Below are positions 1 through 12,006 of a stretch of 64,000 nucleotides of DNA, piece by piece. Numbering within the stretch: position 1 is the first letter of the stretch; each line of letters begins with the position of its first letter. The stretch is from Pleurodeles waltl (Eukaryota; Chordata; Amphibia; Caudata; Salamandridae), in contig NC_090439.1 of NCBI RefSeq assembly GCF_031143425.1, forward strand, positions 637,671,465-637,735,464. The letters are read 5' to 3'. The notes beneath the pieces are model-generated. The model was given only the letters and a program-made list of their open reading frames with translations, was not told the origin of the DNA and did not search any database. The translations under genes and the position numbers were made by a program.

Positions 1-19
1 CCACCTCTCAAAACAAACG

Positions 20-190
20 AGGCTCCTGTTTCTACAATAGAGGTTCCTTTAGAGAATCCTACAGAGGTGCAAACAACAAAGGCAGAGGAAAGGCATCCAC
101 TTCCAGCGGTTCTGCCTCCACTGCACGTCAGAGACTACTTAAACCTTCCACCTCCTCACAACTCTCCAGTAGGGGGAAAACTAAAAAATG
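20..190 (+). pseudogene. gag C-terminal remnant of the decayed DIRS-like element
   Basis: Starting at base 29, one frame reads RGSCFYNRGSFRESYRGANN and continues with Lys, Gly, Arg and Ser. This is the Arg/Gly-rich basic tail expected at the end of a DIRS gag, and the intact element has the same kind of tail just before its RT gene (about 51,190-51,361). The N-terminal part of this gag is outside the window. Such tails are thought to bind RNA. Only the tail is visible, so the call rests on position and composition. Confidence 0.6.
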
Positions 191-2006
191 TCTACCCACA
201 ACGGTCTATCACCACAGACCAGTGGGTTCTCTCAATTATCCAACTTGGTTATTGTCTGGAACTCACTTTCACTCCACCAAACATTCCCCCTCGCAAATTC
301 TCACAAGAACATCTTGCTCTACTCAAAAAAGAAGTGTAATCTTTCTTCTCAAAGGGGCTATAGAATGAGCCCCCTTTTCACAGCAAGGGTCAGGATTGTC
401 TTCCCAATACTTCCTTATACTAAAGAAGGACGGGTCACTCAGGCCAACTCTAGATTACTAAATCTCTGCATTCTCTCAGAGCATTTCCATATAGTCAGTC
501 TCCAAGATGCCACTCCACTTTTACAGCAAGGCGACTTTATGACAGCCTTAGACCTAGAGGATGCATACTTTCATATTCCCATTCATCCAGCACACTGCAA
601 ATATCTCAGATTTGTCATTGCAGGGAAACATTATCAGTTCAAGGCTTTACCATTCGGTGTAACATCCGCACCTAGGATCTTCGCAAAACGTCTAGCAGTA
701 GTTGCTGCATACCCCAGGCGTCAACACATTCATGCCTTCTCTAACTTGGACAATTGGCTCATCAAAGCCAGTACCTCCCAACACTGTCAGCGTCACACTC
801 AGATCACAGTAGACCTCCTTCACACTCTAGGATTCACAATCAACTTTCTCAAATCCCATCTTCAACCTTTGCAGATAAAGCGTTATCTTGGAGCAATTCT
901 CATTGCTCAGATAGGTTTGCATATCCAATTCCAGCTCAAATTCAAACTTTGATTTCTCAATTAAAGGAAAACCGTACACAGTGAGGACAGTGATGTAGCT
1001 ATTAGGGATGATGGTGCCTTGCATTGCCATCGTTCCTCATTCCAGACTACACATGCATCCCCTACAGCTATGCCTGTCTTATCAGTGGTCTCAGGCACAA
1101 GGTCATCTGTAAGATCTAGTATTGTTGGACCGCCAGACTCATCATTTTCTGCAATGGTGGAATCGCACCAACCTCTCCAAGGGGCCACCTTTCAGGACCA
1201 TGTACCTCAGATCACTCTGACTACAGGTGCTTCACAGAGAGATTGGGGAGCTCATCTCAACAACCTCACAATGCAATGTCTATGGAATTCCATTCAACAA
1301 GCTTCACATTCCAATTACTTGGAGCTGCAAGCAGTTTTCCCAGCAATGAAGGCTTTTATGCTACAACTCTCCCACAAAGTGGTTCTAGTCCATACAGACA
1401 ACATGACAACCATGTATTTCTGTAGAAACGGGGGCTGAGGGGACAAGTTCTTCTCAGTTGTCCCATCTTGCTCAGACAATATGGAAATGGGCAATTCACC
1501 ACCACATTCATTTAGTGGCAGAATATCTTGCAGGCATGGACAACCAGTTAGCAGACCCCCTCAGCAGGATGCAGCAACAAGTCCACGAATGGTAACTCCA
1601 TCTACAAGTTTTTCACTAGTACTTTCAAAATCGGGGAACACCCCAAGTATACCTCTTTGCCACCGCAGAAAATACAAAATGCCAAAACTCTGCGTCCAGA
1701 TACCCACACCCTAAGCCCAACGGCAGTGCTGTATGGATGAATTGGTAAGGGATATTTGCTTACACTTTTCTGCCTCTCCCACTCATTCAGTCTCTAGTTT
1801 GCAAATTGAGACAAACCTCACTCACCATGATCCTTGTAGCTCTCACATGGGCACGTAAAGCCTGGTTCACAACACTTCTGGATCTATCAGTAGTTCTGCA
1901 TGAGACGCTCCCCAACAGACTGGACCTTCTCACTCAACTTCAAGGACAGATCAGGCATCCAGACCCCAAAACGCTCAACCTTGCATTATGGTTCCTGAAG
2001 TCATAG
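190..2006 (+). pseudogene. RT / RNase H / methyltransferase-like pseudogene of the decayed DIRS-like element
   Basis: The translated pieces follow the RT gene of the intact element step by step. Motif A is seen as TALDLEDAYFHIPIH (about 540-590) and motif B as LPFGVTSAPRIFAKR (about 648-690). The catalytic box is altered: where the intact copy has PYLDDW, this copy reads SNLDNW (about 742-760), so one catalytic aspartate is lost. RNase H pieces follow (LVHTDNMTTMYF, about 1,385-1,420), and then the methyltransferase-like tail (LVALTWARKAW, about 1,830-1,865). In-frame stops near 952 and 1,436 and several frame changes break the gene. In a working element this protein would copy the RNA, degrade the RNA strand and carry the methyltransferase-like domain typical of DIRS. 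Confidence 0.85.
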
Positions 2007-3058
2007 AGTTTGGTTACTTAAATCTACCGCCAGAGTGCTTGGACATTTTAAAAGAGGCACGTAAACCTACAACCAGACAGTGTTATGCTGCAAAATGGAA
2101 ATATTTTGTATGCTACTGTTGACCTAAACACAAAGACCCACTCAAAGCCTCAGTCCAAGACATTGGTTGTTATTTGCTGCATTTACCAAAAGCCATCTTA
2201 GCATACTCATCTATTTGTCATCATTTAGCAACAATACTAGATCTTGGAGCTGCCTACCTCCAAAACAGATAACACATCTCTTTATTCAGAATTCCTGTTA
2301 TCAAAGCTTTCTTGGAAGGTCTCAACAGTCACTCCACCCAGGGTACATCCGACAGCATCTGGAATATTAATGTTGTCCTTACTAGGCTCATGGGTCTGTC
2401 TTTTAAGCCAATGCATGCATGCCCTTTACAATTCCTTTTATGGAAAGTAGCTTTTTTAGTTGCTATCACTTCCCTGAGACGTGGAAGTGAACTCCAGGGT
2501 CCAAACCTTAAAAGAACCATTCTTCCAAATTCAGAGAGATGGAATAGTTCTCTGAACAAACCCTATGTTCCTTCCTAAAGTAGTTTCACAGCAACCAATC
2601 AATGGAATTCCCAGTCTTTTTCTCACAACCAGACTTGGTTACAAAGATTGCTCTTCGAACACTAGATGTTAAAAGGACTCTTGTGTTATATTGACGGAAC
2701 CAAACAGTATAGGAAATCTAAACAACTTTTTTGTGGCATTTTCAATGGCTCATAAAGGCAACCCAATTTCATAAAATGGTATAGCACGATGGCTAGTCAA
2801 ATGTATTCAGATTCGCTATGCTAAAGCTAAATGGCAGTTACCTGTTACCCCTAAAGTACACTCTACTAGGGAAAAGGGTGCTTCTATGGCTTTTCTAGGT
2901 GACATCCCAATAGCAGACATATGTAAAGCTGCTACTTGGTCTATACCACATACATTTAATAAACACTACTGTGCAGATGTTTTAGCATGCCAGGAAGCCA
3001 ATGTTGACCGTGCAGTGCCCAGAAAACTTGCTCAAGGAACTCCAACTCCTACAGGCTA
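2006..3058 (+). pseudogene. Tyrosine recombinase pseudogene of the decayed DIRS-like element
   Basis: Fragments align with the recombinase of the intact DIRS element. The first catalytic arginine region is seen as AITSLRRGSE (about 2,462-2,492). The HxxR box is kept as HSTREKGASMAFLGD (about 2,860-2,905). The tyrosine region reads TFNKHYCAD (about 2,953-2,979), followed by a tail ending TPTPTG and a stop at 3,058. Stops and frameshifts upstream (for example around 2,120-2,180 and 2,575-2,760) split it. A working copy would integrate the circular cDNA by site-specific recombination, in place of the DDE integrase used by LTR elements. Confidence 0.82.
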
Positions 3059-3091
3059 GCCACCACTTATTTGAAGGGACTGCTTTACAGT

Positions 3092-3510
3092 CTATGCAAA
3101 GCATGTGTATCTACAGCCACACATGCCATCGAAAAGAAAATGTTATTTACCCGGTAGACATCTGTTCGTGACATGTAGTGCTGTAGATTCACATCCCTTC
3201 CTCCTCCCCAAACACCTGTGGCTGTTGCAGTTGCATTATCATATAAATATTGTACATATGTAAGCACACTGCATGGTCATCTTTCTCTTTACTCTCTATA
3301 CACTCCTTACATCACCCATCTGCAGGAAAACAATATAACAAAGGACTCAATGCCCATCCGTCACTCGATCTTGTGACTCAAAAAGATTCTTCGAACAAAA
3401 ACAACTTGTAACACTCCCGACCCAACACTAGATAGTGGACCTGTGCAAAGCATGTGAATCTTCAGTACTTCATGCTACGAACAGAAGTCTACTGGGTTAG
3501 TAACATTTTC
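3092..3510 (+). repeat. Internal complementary region and right terminal repeat of the decayed DIRS-like element
   Basis: Bases 3,092-3,195 resemble the internal complementary region of the intact element: the string catgtgtatctacagccaca is followed by a segment complementary to the right end (ttacccggtagacatctgtt). Bases about 3,365-3,510 match the right terminal repeat of the intact copy, including cttcgaacaaaaacaacttg and ctgggttagtaacattttc. Both are diverged by point changes. DIRS elements use this arrangement to rebuild their ends from a circular intermediate. Confidence 0.75.
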
Positions 3511-3929
3511 CTTCCTCTCGCTTCCTCCCTTCATGTACCATTTAGTGTTTCTACTATTGCATTTTTAAATAGGGTAGCTCCGGGGCCCCCTTCTCCCAGA
3601 AGCTGATGTGGAGGAAAGAGAACACCAGGCAGCTGACTACATCCCTGGTGTTCCATTGGTATTGAAATAAAAGAAACCCTGCAGGAAATTACGTCCCTCC
3701 CATGTCAACATTTTCAAAAAAGAAGGACATGAAAGACTGTAGGGAAATGTTCTACCTGTAGGTAATGAAAAAAAAAAAAAACATAATGCTCAGAGTGCAC
3801 TGCTGGACTTTTTTCCGCAATACAAAAAAGCAAAGGTGCCTATCCTTTTTTTAAAATTATTATTTATGTGTATATATATCTCCTCTCATGCTTCACCACC
3901 TATGGGTGACTTAAGCAAAAGACAAAACT
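3511..3929. other. Unassigned spacer with a short A-run
   Basis: I see no coding signal or recognisable element here. There is a short A-run at about 3,769-3,781 and an AT-rich stretch at about 3,850-3,880. The former may mark the end of a retroposed sequence, but no source is identifiable. Confidence 0.4.
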
Positions 3930-5880
3930 GGCGAACAATGGCTGTTCTGGAATGGATTGCTGTATTAAAGTGCCCCTTTTTGACATGGTCACCCTCACTT
4001 TTTGCCTGGTAATTGATGCAATTTTGACAGAAAGTGCACTGGGTTCCTGCTGCCTAGGTCCCCAGTGCCAGATCTTTTCCTAAAACTGTGCAGTTGTTCC
4101 CCAATTGCCAACACCTTTGGCACCCCTGTAAGCCCCTAGTAAATGGTACCACTGGCACCTAGGGCACGGGTACCAAAGAGGGTCTCCAAGGGCTGCAGCA
4201 TGTATTGTGCTACCCTCAGGGACCCCTCACCCAGCACATGCAGACTGCCATTGCAGGATGCATGTCTTGGTGCAGCTAAAAGTGAAAACAGAATATGGCA
4301 CACAGCCTGTGTGCCATGTCCCCTAACACTACATGCAATATAGGTCACCCCTACAGCAGACCTTACAGCCCAAAAGCAGAGTGCATTATATTACATGTGA
4401 GGACGTATCTGCAAGGTCACATATGCCCCTGCTATGTATTTGTCTATTCTCAGTCATAAGGAATGAAGGTTGAAACCATTTTAAGTACTTATGCTGGACA
4501 CTGGTCAATACGAGTACCCCAGCTACATGATGGCTTTACTGAAAATGGGGATGTTTGGTATGAAACATCTCGTGTTAATAAACCCTCACTGATGCTAGTG
4601 ATAAATTTATTATCACATGCACGCAGAGAAGCCCATTAGAGCTGCCCCCTGAAAGCCTACCTTTTACCTGTGTGCTGGCTGACTGGGTTTAACTAGCCTT
4701 CTGCCAACAGACAGGTTCCTGACCCCCTGGGGTGAGTGCCTATGCTCTCGGGCGGTCATGATCAAAACCTGCAGAGGCCAGGGGTATTAACACACCTTGT
4801 CGAACAGGATGATCTGCAAATCTGCATTCCATGGCAGGGTGCTTCAATGAAGCCCACTACCCTTGATATGCAGATCTGGCTTCCACCAGAAGGGAGATGC
4901 TAACCCCACCCTCCCACAGCTCCCCTCTCTGCCCCGGCCCCATTTGGCACTGGGACAGGTGGGAAAATTAGTAGTCCGAGAGATGTGTCCACCCCTCAGG
5001 TCAGTCCCACCCCTAAGGTGCACTGCCTGATTTGGACACGCCATTTAGAAATCCGCCATCTTGGTGATGGCAGAATTCGGAACTCTGGGACAGGGTTATG
5101 CCCACTTCCCACAAGAAGTGGTCATATAAAGGGCGTAGTGACCTGAAGAGTAAGTAGCCCATTGGCTACTACCCTATACCCTCCTAAACACCCCCTAAAT
5201 TCAGTATTCATGTAGTCCCTGGCACCACGAAATTAGATCCTGCTGATGTGAAGGACACTTGAGAGACGCAAAAAGGCAAGAACTGAAGACCAATGACTGT
5301 CTCGGGGCCAACCTTGTCAGCCTGCCTGCTAACATAGTCCATTGTGAGAAAGACTCCTTGTTCCTCAGCTGCTGAAACTTACAAAAGACAGAGAAGACTG
5401 CCAGTCTTCACTCCAGTAAAAGGAACTTGTGTGGAGTAGTGGAAATGCTTTTGTGCATCCTTTCAGGCACCCAATAAACACTGAAGAGGACTCTGGACCA
5501 CAAACACCGGACAGCACCACTGCAACTGTGCCCCCTAGCCAGAGTTGAGGTGAGGCAGCAGTGCCAGCATGGTCCCCAGCCTCTTCAGAGACCGAGTCCA
5601 TTGTGGATTTTCCCACTGCGACCTTCACACAGATGTCTGCAGCCTCTTTGTGCAGGCCCCCCTCTACTGTGAGTGACCTGAACACAAAGATCCGACACCT
5701 CAGGAGACACCTGCCACGGACTGAAGAGAAGAAAACTAAAGGTGTCCCTCCATGGCCTCGCCTCGTGAGACCTGAGCACACTCACTGGCATGGTCAGACT
5801 GGATCCCCAGCCCACGCCTGTAGCCTCTTTCTGCAGGCCCCCTAAACCGCGACCGCTCCAGTGACCGAAACCTTATGACT
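3930..5880 (+). repeat. Long dispersed repeat family R1, copy A
   Basis: This stretch is related over most of its length to 42,570-44,765, in the same orientation. Matching landmarks are gggctgcagcatgtattgtg (about 4,190), the run through accttacagccc (about 4,362), the aagtttggtat-like block (about 4,550), gccattggctac-like text (about 5,158-5,170), and the pyrimidine/GAAGAC-rich section after 5,280. It encodes nothing: open frames are short and differ between the copies. The family is probably a long non-autonomous retroelement or a solo LTR. Copy A lacks the 3' end seen in copy B. A small internal duplication is visible (gcagcctctttgtgcaggccc at about 5,639 and a near copy at 5,820). Confidence 0.65.
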
Positions 5881-6230
5881 TAAGACACCCTTGCATCATT
5901 CACTGGATGGCCCCTCTCAAAAGCATCCACATTTTAATTTTTTTTTACAAAGGTGGCAGCCAAGAGACCTTAGCGCAAAAGGAGATGGCTTTGTCATTAA
6001 CAGGCTGGTTATGGTGGGGCAATGAATCTGAATTTTAATACTAATTTCAGGTAAAATATTGTGGGTTTTCCCTCAGATCATTTAACACAACCTGCTAAAT
6101 TGTACTCCAAGCACTTTGTATATGCTGGGTTTGCCATAAAAAAATGAAATTGGAATCCCAAGTAAATACTGATTAAGACCACTTTAAATAAAAGACGAGC
6201 ATGCCCACATGCCATGCGTTTTGCCATTGT
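5881..6230. other. Unassigned spacer
   Basis: No gene, RNA or recognised repeat is visible. The stretch is AT-rich with a T-run near 5,937-5,946. It separates repeat families R1 and R2. Confidence 0.4.
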
Positions 6231-8350
6231 GAGAAAGTGGCTTATTAGTTGGAGTAGATTGGTGTCCACCACAAGTAATAAAGTTACTGTCTTGTTAGGT
6301 CCTGTCAGAGGTTTCAGTAATTTAAACCTGACACAGAGCAGGCAGGCTTCACGTACAGAAAATATGTAAAGCATTTAGAAGAACCAAACCAAAACTGTTA
6401 AAAGTCAAAAACACCACAATAAAAATCCCATTCCAGTTTGTAAATATAGAGAAAATAAGCCAAATTACCTAAAAATGACATAAATCCATTAATGTAAATG
6501 TAGATATGATTATTTTTTTTTTATAAAGGTTAAGTGAAAAATGTTCCAAAAAGCGTGAAGTGGCAATGGTTGCACTAGACTCGGACCACGGCATGGTTTG
6601 AGGCAGACCGTGATGGAGCGCAGGTCAGATACAACAAGAAGTTTGGCCTGCTAGGGCCTGGAAGTAAGGGAGTTAAAACATGTTTCTAAGTCCCAATCTG
6701 AAAAGGAACTTTGTTGCTTTTGTGAGAAAAGAACTCTTCTTAACCAAGAGTAAACCAGACATTCACTCTGATGCCATGGAATGCCGGATGGATACTTGTA
6801 GGGGTCTGTCCCCTTGAAGCTCTGGAACTATGGAGTAAAAGTTGTGAAGAAGTTCCCAAACTTCTTTTGATGCCAAAACAATCGCTTCCAAACTGCGTTG
6901 ATCTTAGAGAGAGCACTTAGATGCAGTCAGGGAGGGTGCTGTGTTGTCAGGTGGTGGACAACAGCACTATCTAGGTGCCAATAGTGAGCCAGAATCTTTC
7001 ACAGGGATGTCTTCTTCAACTTTATCTTCTTTGTCACCACCCAGGGGATTAGCCTTATGATCCGTGGAAATCTTTCTGACCATAGATTTCAAATAAAAAG
7101 GTGTCCAATCTCCCTGGGTTCTACTCCAAGATCACAGATGCAAAGAGCAGCAGGTTCAGTATTGTTTCGCAAGTCCAGCAGTGTTCTGAGGAAGGCTGGA
7201 TGAGGGTCCAGCTTTGTAGGGTTCACCAGCCTGTGGGCGAGGGCCACAATAAACTTGGGCTCTGAGGCTGCAGGTGAGTGGGCAATGCTCTATGGTAATC
7301 CTAGTGTCCTCCCACATCAACCACTAAAATCCAGTTTGTGACTGTCCATGTACCACAACAACCTCAGAGACCAACAACTGGTAGGACAAAAGCATGGTGC
7401 TTCAGCAAATAGAGGATATACAAGACTTGTCCTGGCATCCTTGTTGCTCTCTTTGAAGGGCACAAAACATTTACATATGCTTCAGACAGACCTGTCATGT
7501 AGTATTTCAGACAGGGATATGACCTGTGGGGACACAGTTCCCACCCTGCATATTCTGTTGAGTCCAGAGGAGTCATCCCTGCCCATCCAGGCCAACCTAT
7601 TGTGTGCTTCTGGGAGGACCTTATTCAAGGCTGAGCACTGGCTGAAAGTAGTAGGAGAGCTCCTCCAAATTACCCTCCTGAAAGCTCAGGCACGTAAAGG
7701 ATAACTTTTTAAAAGTTAGTTTTCCTTAATATTTATTGAAATCTGATTTTGCCATTGAATTTGATTTTGAATAACTATTAATAATATTGCTTTAATTATT
7801 TTTCTAGCTGGTCCCTTTCCTGATTTAGCAGTATTAGTATATCTGCGCTCTTGTGTTTTCTACATAGGACAGCCAGGCCTGCCACTGAGAAAATAGCGTT
7901 TTGGGCCTTGTCACCATAAGGACACTGCTACCTTAATTTTCTGTGTGCCCCACTTTTAAAAACCTTGCCACCTACCTTGTGGGCTACACAGCCTATATAG
8001 GAGTGACTTACTAATATTTAAAAGATACATTTTTTTACCTTTTAAAAAGAGATATTTTAACTATTTGCACTGCAGCATTCAGGCTACAAGTGATAGGCCT
8101 GAAGCTGCTTTTCTTTGTCACAAAAGTGCATGACAAACTAAATGCTGCAGTCTACAGTCAGCGTTTTAATTTTCTATGTCAGGTGTATTTTCTGCACCAT
8201 ATACTATGGCCTTATAAGAAATGTAAATAAGCCAGTCAAGTGTCAGCCAATGTCTTCATGTTTTAGGGATCAGGGGTCCCTGGACAACGGTATCCCAGTA
8301 TGGAAGGTCAAAATCCAGCAACAAAGTCCAGCAAAGAAATTGGGGTGACC
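6231..8350 (+). repeat. Long dispersed repeat family R2, copy A
   Basis: The left end, tgtgagaaagtggct, and the following ggtttcagtaatttaaacct (about 6,309) match 55,231 onward in the same orientation. Further matches are ccattccagttt (about 6,430) and, near the 3' end, ctaccttgtgggctacacag and cctatataggag (about 7,972-8,004), which match about 58,213. No coding capacity is shared between copies. A TGTGAGAA start and the length of about 2 kb would fit an LTR or another non-autonomous element. The 3' boundary is approximate. Confidence 0.6.
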
Positions 8351-8539
8351 ACTTAAAATGTGGTATTTTCTCATAGCCTTTTTAGTTTGGCTCCACTGAT
8401 TAGAATGCAAGCTTTAAAAAAACTCATTACAAGATGGCCTTGACGCATGTGCATATGTTAAGTTGCATTTATGTGCTATATCACCTTTTAGACACTGTCA
8501 TTTGTACATCCAGGGTAGAGACAGGGAAGAATGTTAGTT

Positions 8540-9370
8540 CATGAGAAGTGAGTTAAAATAAATGGATTGGGATAAAGATAAGCAGTGCAAATACATGTAG
8601 AGCAAGGTGACTTAAAATGAGTGGAAAAAGAGGAATAATGGAAGGTGGAGTGTACAGAGTAATGATGAGTAGAGCAATTGGAATAAAGGTGTAGGGAAAG
8701 AAAAGGATAGATGGCAGAGCAATTATAGGTGGACCAGCTGACATTAAGGTAGATGGATCAGGAGGTGTAAGGATTTGGTAAACCAAGGAAGTAAAAATGG
8801 GTGGAGAAACGGGAATGAAGATGGGTGCAGCAGTGTGGTACAATTGGGTAGGTTAGGGGAATAATGCATAGTGATGTGTAGAGCAGGTGCAGAAAAGCAG
8901 GAGTAATAAAGATGAGCAGTGGAAGTAAAGATGAGTGAATTAGATGTAATAGAAACCACTGTAGTTGGGGGGATTATTGCGCAGAGTAAGGGTAGTAATG
9001 ACAGATACAATGGGTCAAAGATGTAGAGTATGAGGAGTAAAGAGGAATGGAGCAAGGGAATAATGTGTAGCACAGTAGTAATAACAAGACATAAATAAGG
9101 GGGAGTAAACGGGTTAAGTAGAGAGAATAAAGAGAAGCAGTGGGAGTAAAGAAACGGTGGTTACAGCTTGGACAGGAAAAATGGGTGTAAAAGAGAGTAA
9201 AGCTTGGTGGATTATGGGAAACCCTAATGGGGAGAGCAAGGATAGTGATGGGTTGACGAGTGAAGATTCAAGGTATAGCAAGGGCATAATGATAGGCAGA
9301 GCAGGAGAGTAAACATAAGGTGGGATGAAGAAATGAAGTAGGAGGAGTGAATAGGAAACGCAGAGGGGAT
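8540..9370 (+). repeat. Purine-rich minisatellite array (GTGGAGTAAAGATGGG-like)
   Basis: A degenerate tandem array of roughly 20-35 base units. Recurrent words are gagtaaagatg, agtggagtaaag, gagcaagg and ataatgatggg. The + strand is almost all A and G with some T. Related purine-rich arrays occur at 31,040-31,600 and 39,940-40,200, and a strand-swapped pyrimidine-rich version at about 57,240-57,900. No protein is expected from it. Confidence 0.75.
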
Positions 9371-9429
9371 AACAAGCACAGGCCTATGCAAAATGTATTG
9401 GCTTTGTCAATTTAATTTTTTAGTTTTGT

Positions 9430-9645
9430 GTGTTATAGCCTGCCATTGTATGGCGTGGTATGGAGTGTCTTGTCATATGGTATGGTATGGTCTGTCATTG
9501 TATAATATGACATGTCATGGACTTTGATTGTATAGTATGGTATTGCCTGTCATTGTTTAGTATAGCATGGTATGAGGTGAAATGTTTTGGCTTGTCATGT
9601 AATACGGTATGGTATGGCCTGTCATTTTATGGTATTCAGGTTATC
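9430..9645 (+). repeat. TATGG-type satellite, block 1
   Basis: Degenerate tandem DNA built from tatggtatgg and cctgtcattgtatagtatgg. The spacing is irregular, about 25-45 bases between successive CTGTCATTG words. It is the first of four blocks of one satellite (others at 10,995-11,621, 12,007-12,400 and 21,425-22,010). Confidence 0.8.
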
Positions 9646-10994
9646 TTGGCCAAGAAATTTTTCAGTTTTTGAGAGGTCGGATAGCAGTACAGATTTCTTC
9701 TTTTTGTGGTGGGGTAGTGTCCACATCCAAGTCAAACTCTGGTTTATCATCAAAATTCCAAAGAAGAGAACATTAACCAACTTTAACAGCTGGTGTGGAA
9801 TTACCCTTCTGTTAATGCTGAGCATATTAAGAAAAGCAGTTAAGAAAAAACAGGTTGGGTTCCACAGGGGCATAGGGTGTGTTGATCACATCCTTATCCT
9901 ATACGATATCATAGAGCAGTGTATGGAGCGGTGGCAGAGACAACCATAAATCAACTTCATTGAATTTGAGAAAGCCTTTAACAGTATTGTCCTGGATAGC
10001 CTATGGTGTATACTAACAACCTGTAGCATACTGGAGCAGATAGTTCTGCTCATCAAAAGCTTATATGATAATTTTACCTGCAAGGTGGGAGATAGTGAGT
10101 ATATCTTCGAAGTTAAGACTGCTGTGCAGCATTGATGTTAGAGTTTGTTCTTCAACCTCTGCATCGACTGGGTGTTGTGATGCACAACAGAAGACCATTC
10201 CAGAGGCATCAGATGAACCCTATTCGCTGTGTTGGAGGATGTTGACTATGTGGATAACCTAGCATTGCTCTCGCACACACCAGCATATGCAGGAAAATAC
10301 ATCTCGCCTCAACAACTATGTGCTGCAGGTGGGCTTGAATGTCAACACGAAGAAATCAGAAGACATGCCACTTAACGCCCCAAACCCTCACCAATCAAGT
10401 GGATGAAGAGGACCTAGCCATGACTGAGGAGTTCACTTACCTGGGCCCTGATGTTAGACCTGATGGTGTGGTAGAGATCAAGGCCAGACTGACAAAGCCC
10501 GAAATGCCTTTTGGATGCAGAATAAATGTGGAGGTCATCTCAGTACAGCAACACCACCAATATGAGTATTTACCAGAGCAGCTCTGTTCACACTGGTATG
10601 GATGACAATGCAGAGGGGTGATGTAAAGCAACAATACCAAATTGTCAGCCTTCCACACCAGTAACCTGAGAAGAATCCTGTGCATTTTCAGCCTGTGCAC
10701 CATCTCCAACCAGGATTTGCAGGCAAGAGAGCATGGACACCTTCATTATGAGAAAAAGCGATGGAAAGGACACACCATCAGAAGAGACCAAGACTTCATC
10801 ACAGGTACAGCTTTCCACTGGACCACAGAAGGAAAATGGAAGAACGACAAGCCAAAGAACACCTGGAGGTAAACTGTGGAAACAGAAATGAAGACTCTGA
10901 ACCACAGCATTGGCACCGTACAGAAGCTTTCCCAAGACTGACAGAAGTGGAGGTCCATCGTTGCTGCCCTACATGCCAGTTGGCATAACAGGCA
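9646..10994 (+). mobile_element. Decayed non-LTR retrotransposon (RT part), inserted in satellite
   Basis: Pieces of a reverse transcriptase can be read on the + strand across several frames. They include a fingers-like stretch (VGFHRGIGCVDHILIL, about 9,856-9,905) and motif A as INFIEFEKAFNSIVLDSLW (about 9,951-10,007). YVDNLALLS near 10,248-10,275 stands where the YxDD box should be, in altered form. Later come TYLGPDVRPDGV (about 10,436-10,470) and a C-terminal WRSIVAALHASWHNRQ (about 10,945-10,995). In-frame stops and frameshifts are frequent, so it is inactive. There is no endonuclease part, so it is 5'-truncated. The clade is not certain. Satellite DNA lies directly on both sides, so it inserted into the array. 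Confidence 0.75.
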
Positions 10995-11621
10995 GTTAGT
11001 AAGTAATCGTATGGTATGGCCTGGTGTATAGTATGGAATGATATGGCCAGTCATTGCAAAGTATGGTTTTTGCCTGTTATTATATAGTATGTATGGCCTA
11101 TCATTGCATTGCATTGCATTGCATAGTATAGTATGGTATATTATGACCCGTTATTGTATTGTATAGTCTGACGTTCTGTAGAATGGTGTGGTATGATATG
11201 ATATGGTATGGCTTGTCATTGTACAGTGCAGGATGGTATGGTTTTGCTATGGCCTGTCACTCTATGGTATGGCCTGTGATTTTATAATTCAATATGGTAT
11301 TAAATGGCATGCCCATCATTGTATAGTATGCCATCATATTGATGGCCTGTCACTGTATGGTATGTTATAGTATGGTTTGCCATTATATACTGTGGCGTGG
11401 TATTGCCTGTTAATATATATGATATGAAATGGCCTGTTGTATAATATACAGTGGTATGGCTCGTCATTGTATAGTATGGTCTGTCATTGTATAGTATGTA
11501 TCAAATAGTATGGCGTTGTATGTCCTGTTCTGTGGTGTGTTATAGTATGGTATGGTGTGGCTTGTCATTGTATACCATAGTATGCTTTGTCATTGTATGA
11601 ATTGGTATGGTATAGAATGGT
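10995..11621 (+). repeat. TATGG-type satellite, block 2
   Basis: The same degenerate satellite as block 1, resuming right after the non-LTR insertion. Typical units are tatggtatggcctgtcattg and cattgtatagtatggtatgg with many substitutions. Short perfect sub-repeats occur, such as ttgca repeated at 11,105-11,120. Confidence 0.82.
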
Positions 11622-12006
11622 CAGGGCCACTAAAATTTTGCGGCAGGAGAGGGTCAAATTATGCGGCATAATGTAGCACATTTTGTAATAGTATTACTTT
11701 ATTATTTCATCATTTTTAAACTTGGTAACACTGTCTTGCCATTGGTTGCAGCTAATCAGGGTCTGTTTAACACTGTAATATAGTAATAAGTAACACAAAG
11801 GTGACCAGTCCGGCTTTGTAAAGGGCCTTCCACTGTGGCAACATGTCGCTGCATTTTTTTGTAAGTTTTCAATCGCTAGAAACAAATTATTTTTGTTAAA
11901 ATCAGCAGATTATGTGGCAGATGATTGATTACGTGGCAAATGCTGCACATCTGTAATTATGCGAAAATTACTGTGCCTGTACAATAGCATAATTCCAGTG
12001 GCCCTG
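11622..12006. mobile_element. Small hAT-like non-autonomous DNA transposon (385 bp)
   Basis: The ends are inverted repeats: it begins cagggccactaaaatt and ends aattccagtggccctg, matching at 14 of 16 positions. The flanks agaatggt (11,614-11,621) and ggtatggt (12,007-12,014) may be an 8-bp target-site duplication with two differences, though the satellite context makes this weak. The interior is AT-rich and has no transposase. CAGGG...CCCTG ends and 8-bp duplications are typical of hAT elements. It sits inside the satellite. Confidence 0.78.

Larger units (their letters stand above)
1..3510 (+). mobile_element. Decayed DIRS-like tyrosine-recombinase retrotransposon, 3' part
   Basis: This is the 3' part of an old relative of the intact DIRS element at 48,933-54,815. 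The order is the same: an Arg/Gly-rich gag tail, RT/RNase H/methyltransferase-like coding, tyrosine recombinase coding, an internal complementary region, then the right terminal repeat. The left end lies outside the window. All frames carry stops and frameshifts, so the copy cannot code for working proteins. The right end is placed near 3,510 because the sequence there (ttagtaacattttc) corresponds to the end of the intact copy. Divergence from the intact copy is large, so this is a different and older subfamily, not a recent duplicate. It has the same orientation as the intact element. Confidence 0.88.

Noticed and set aside
8553..9073. Minus-strand Pro/Leu-rich open frames
   Set aside because: They are translations of the complementary strand of the purine-rich minisatellite.
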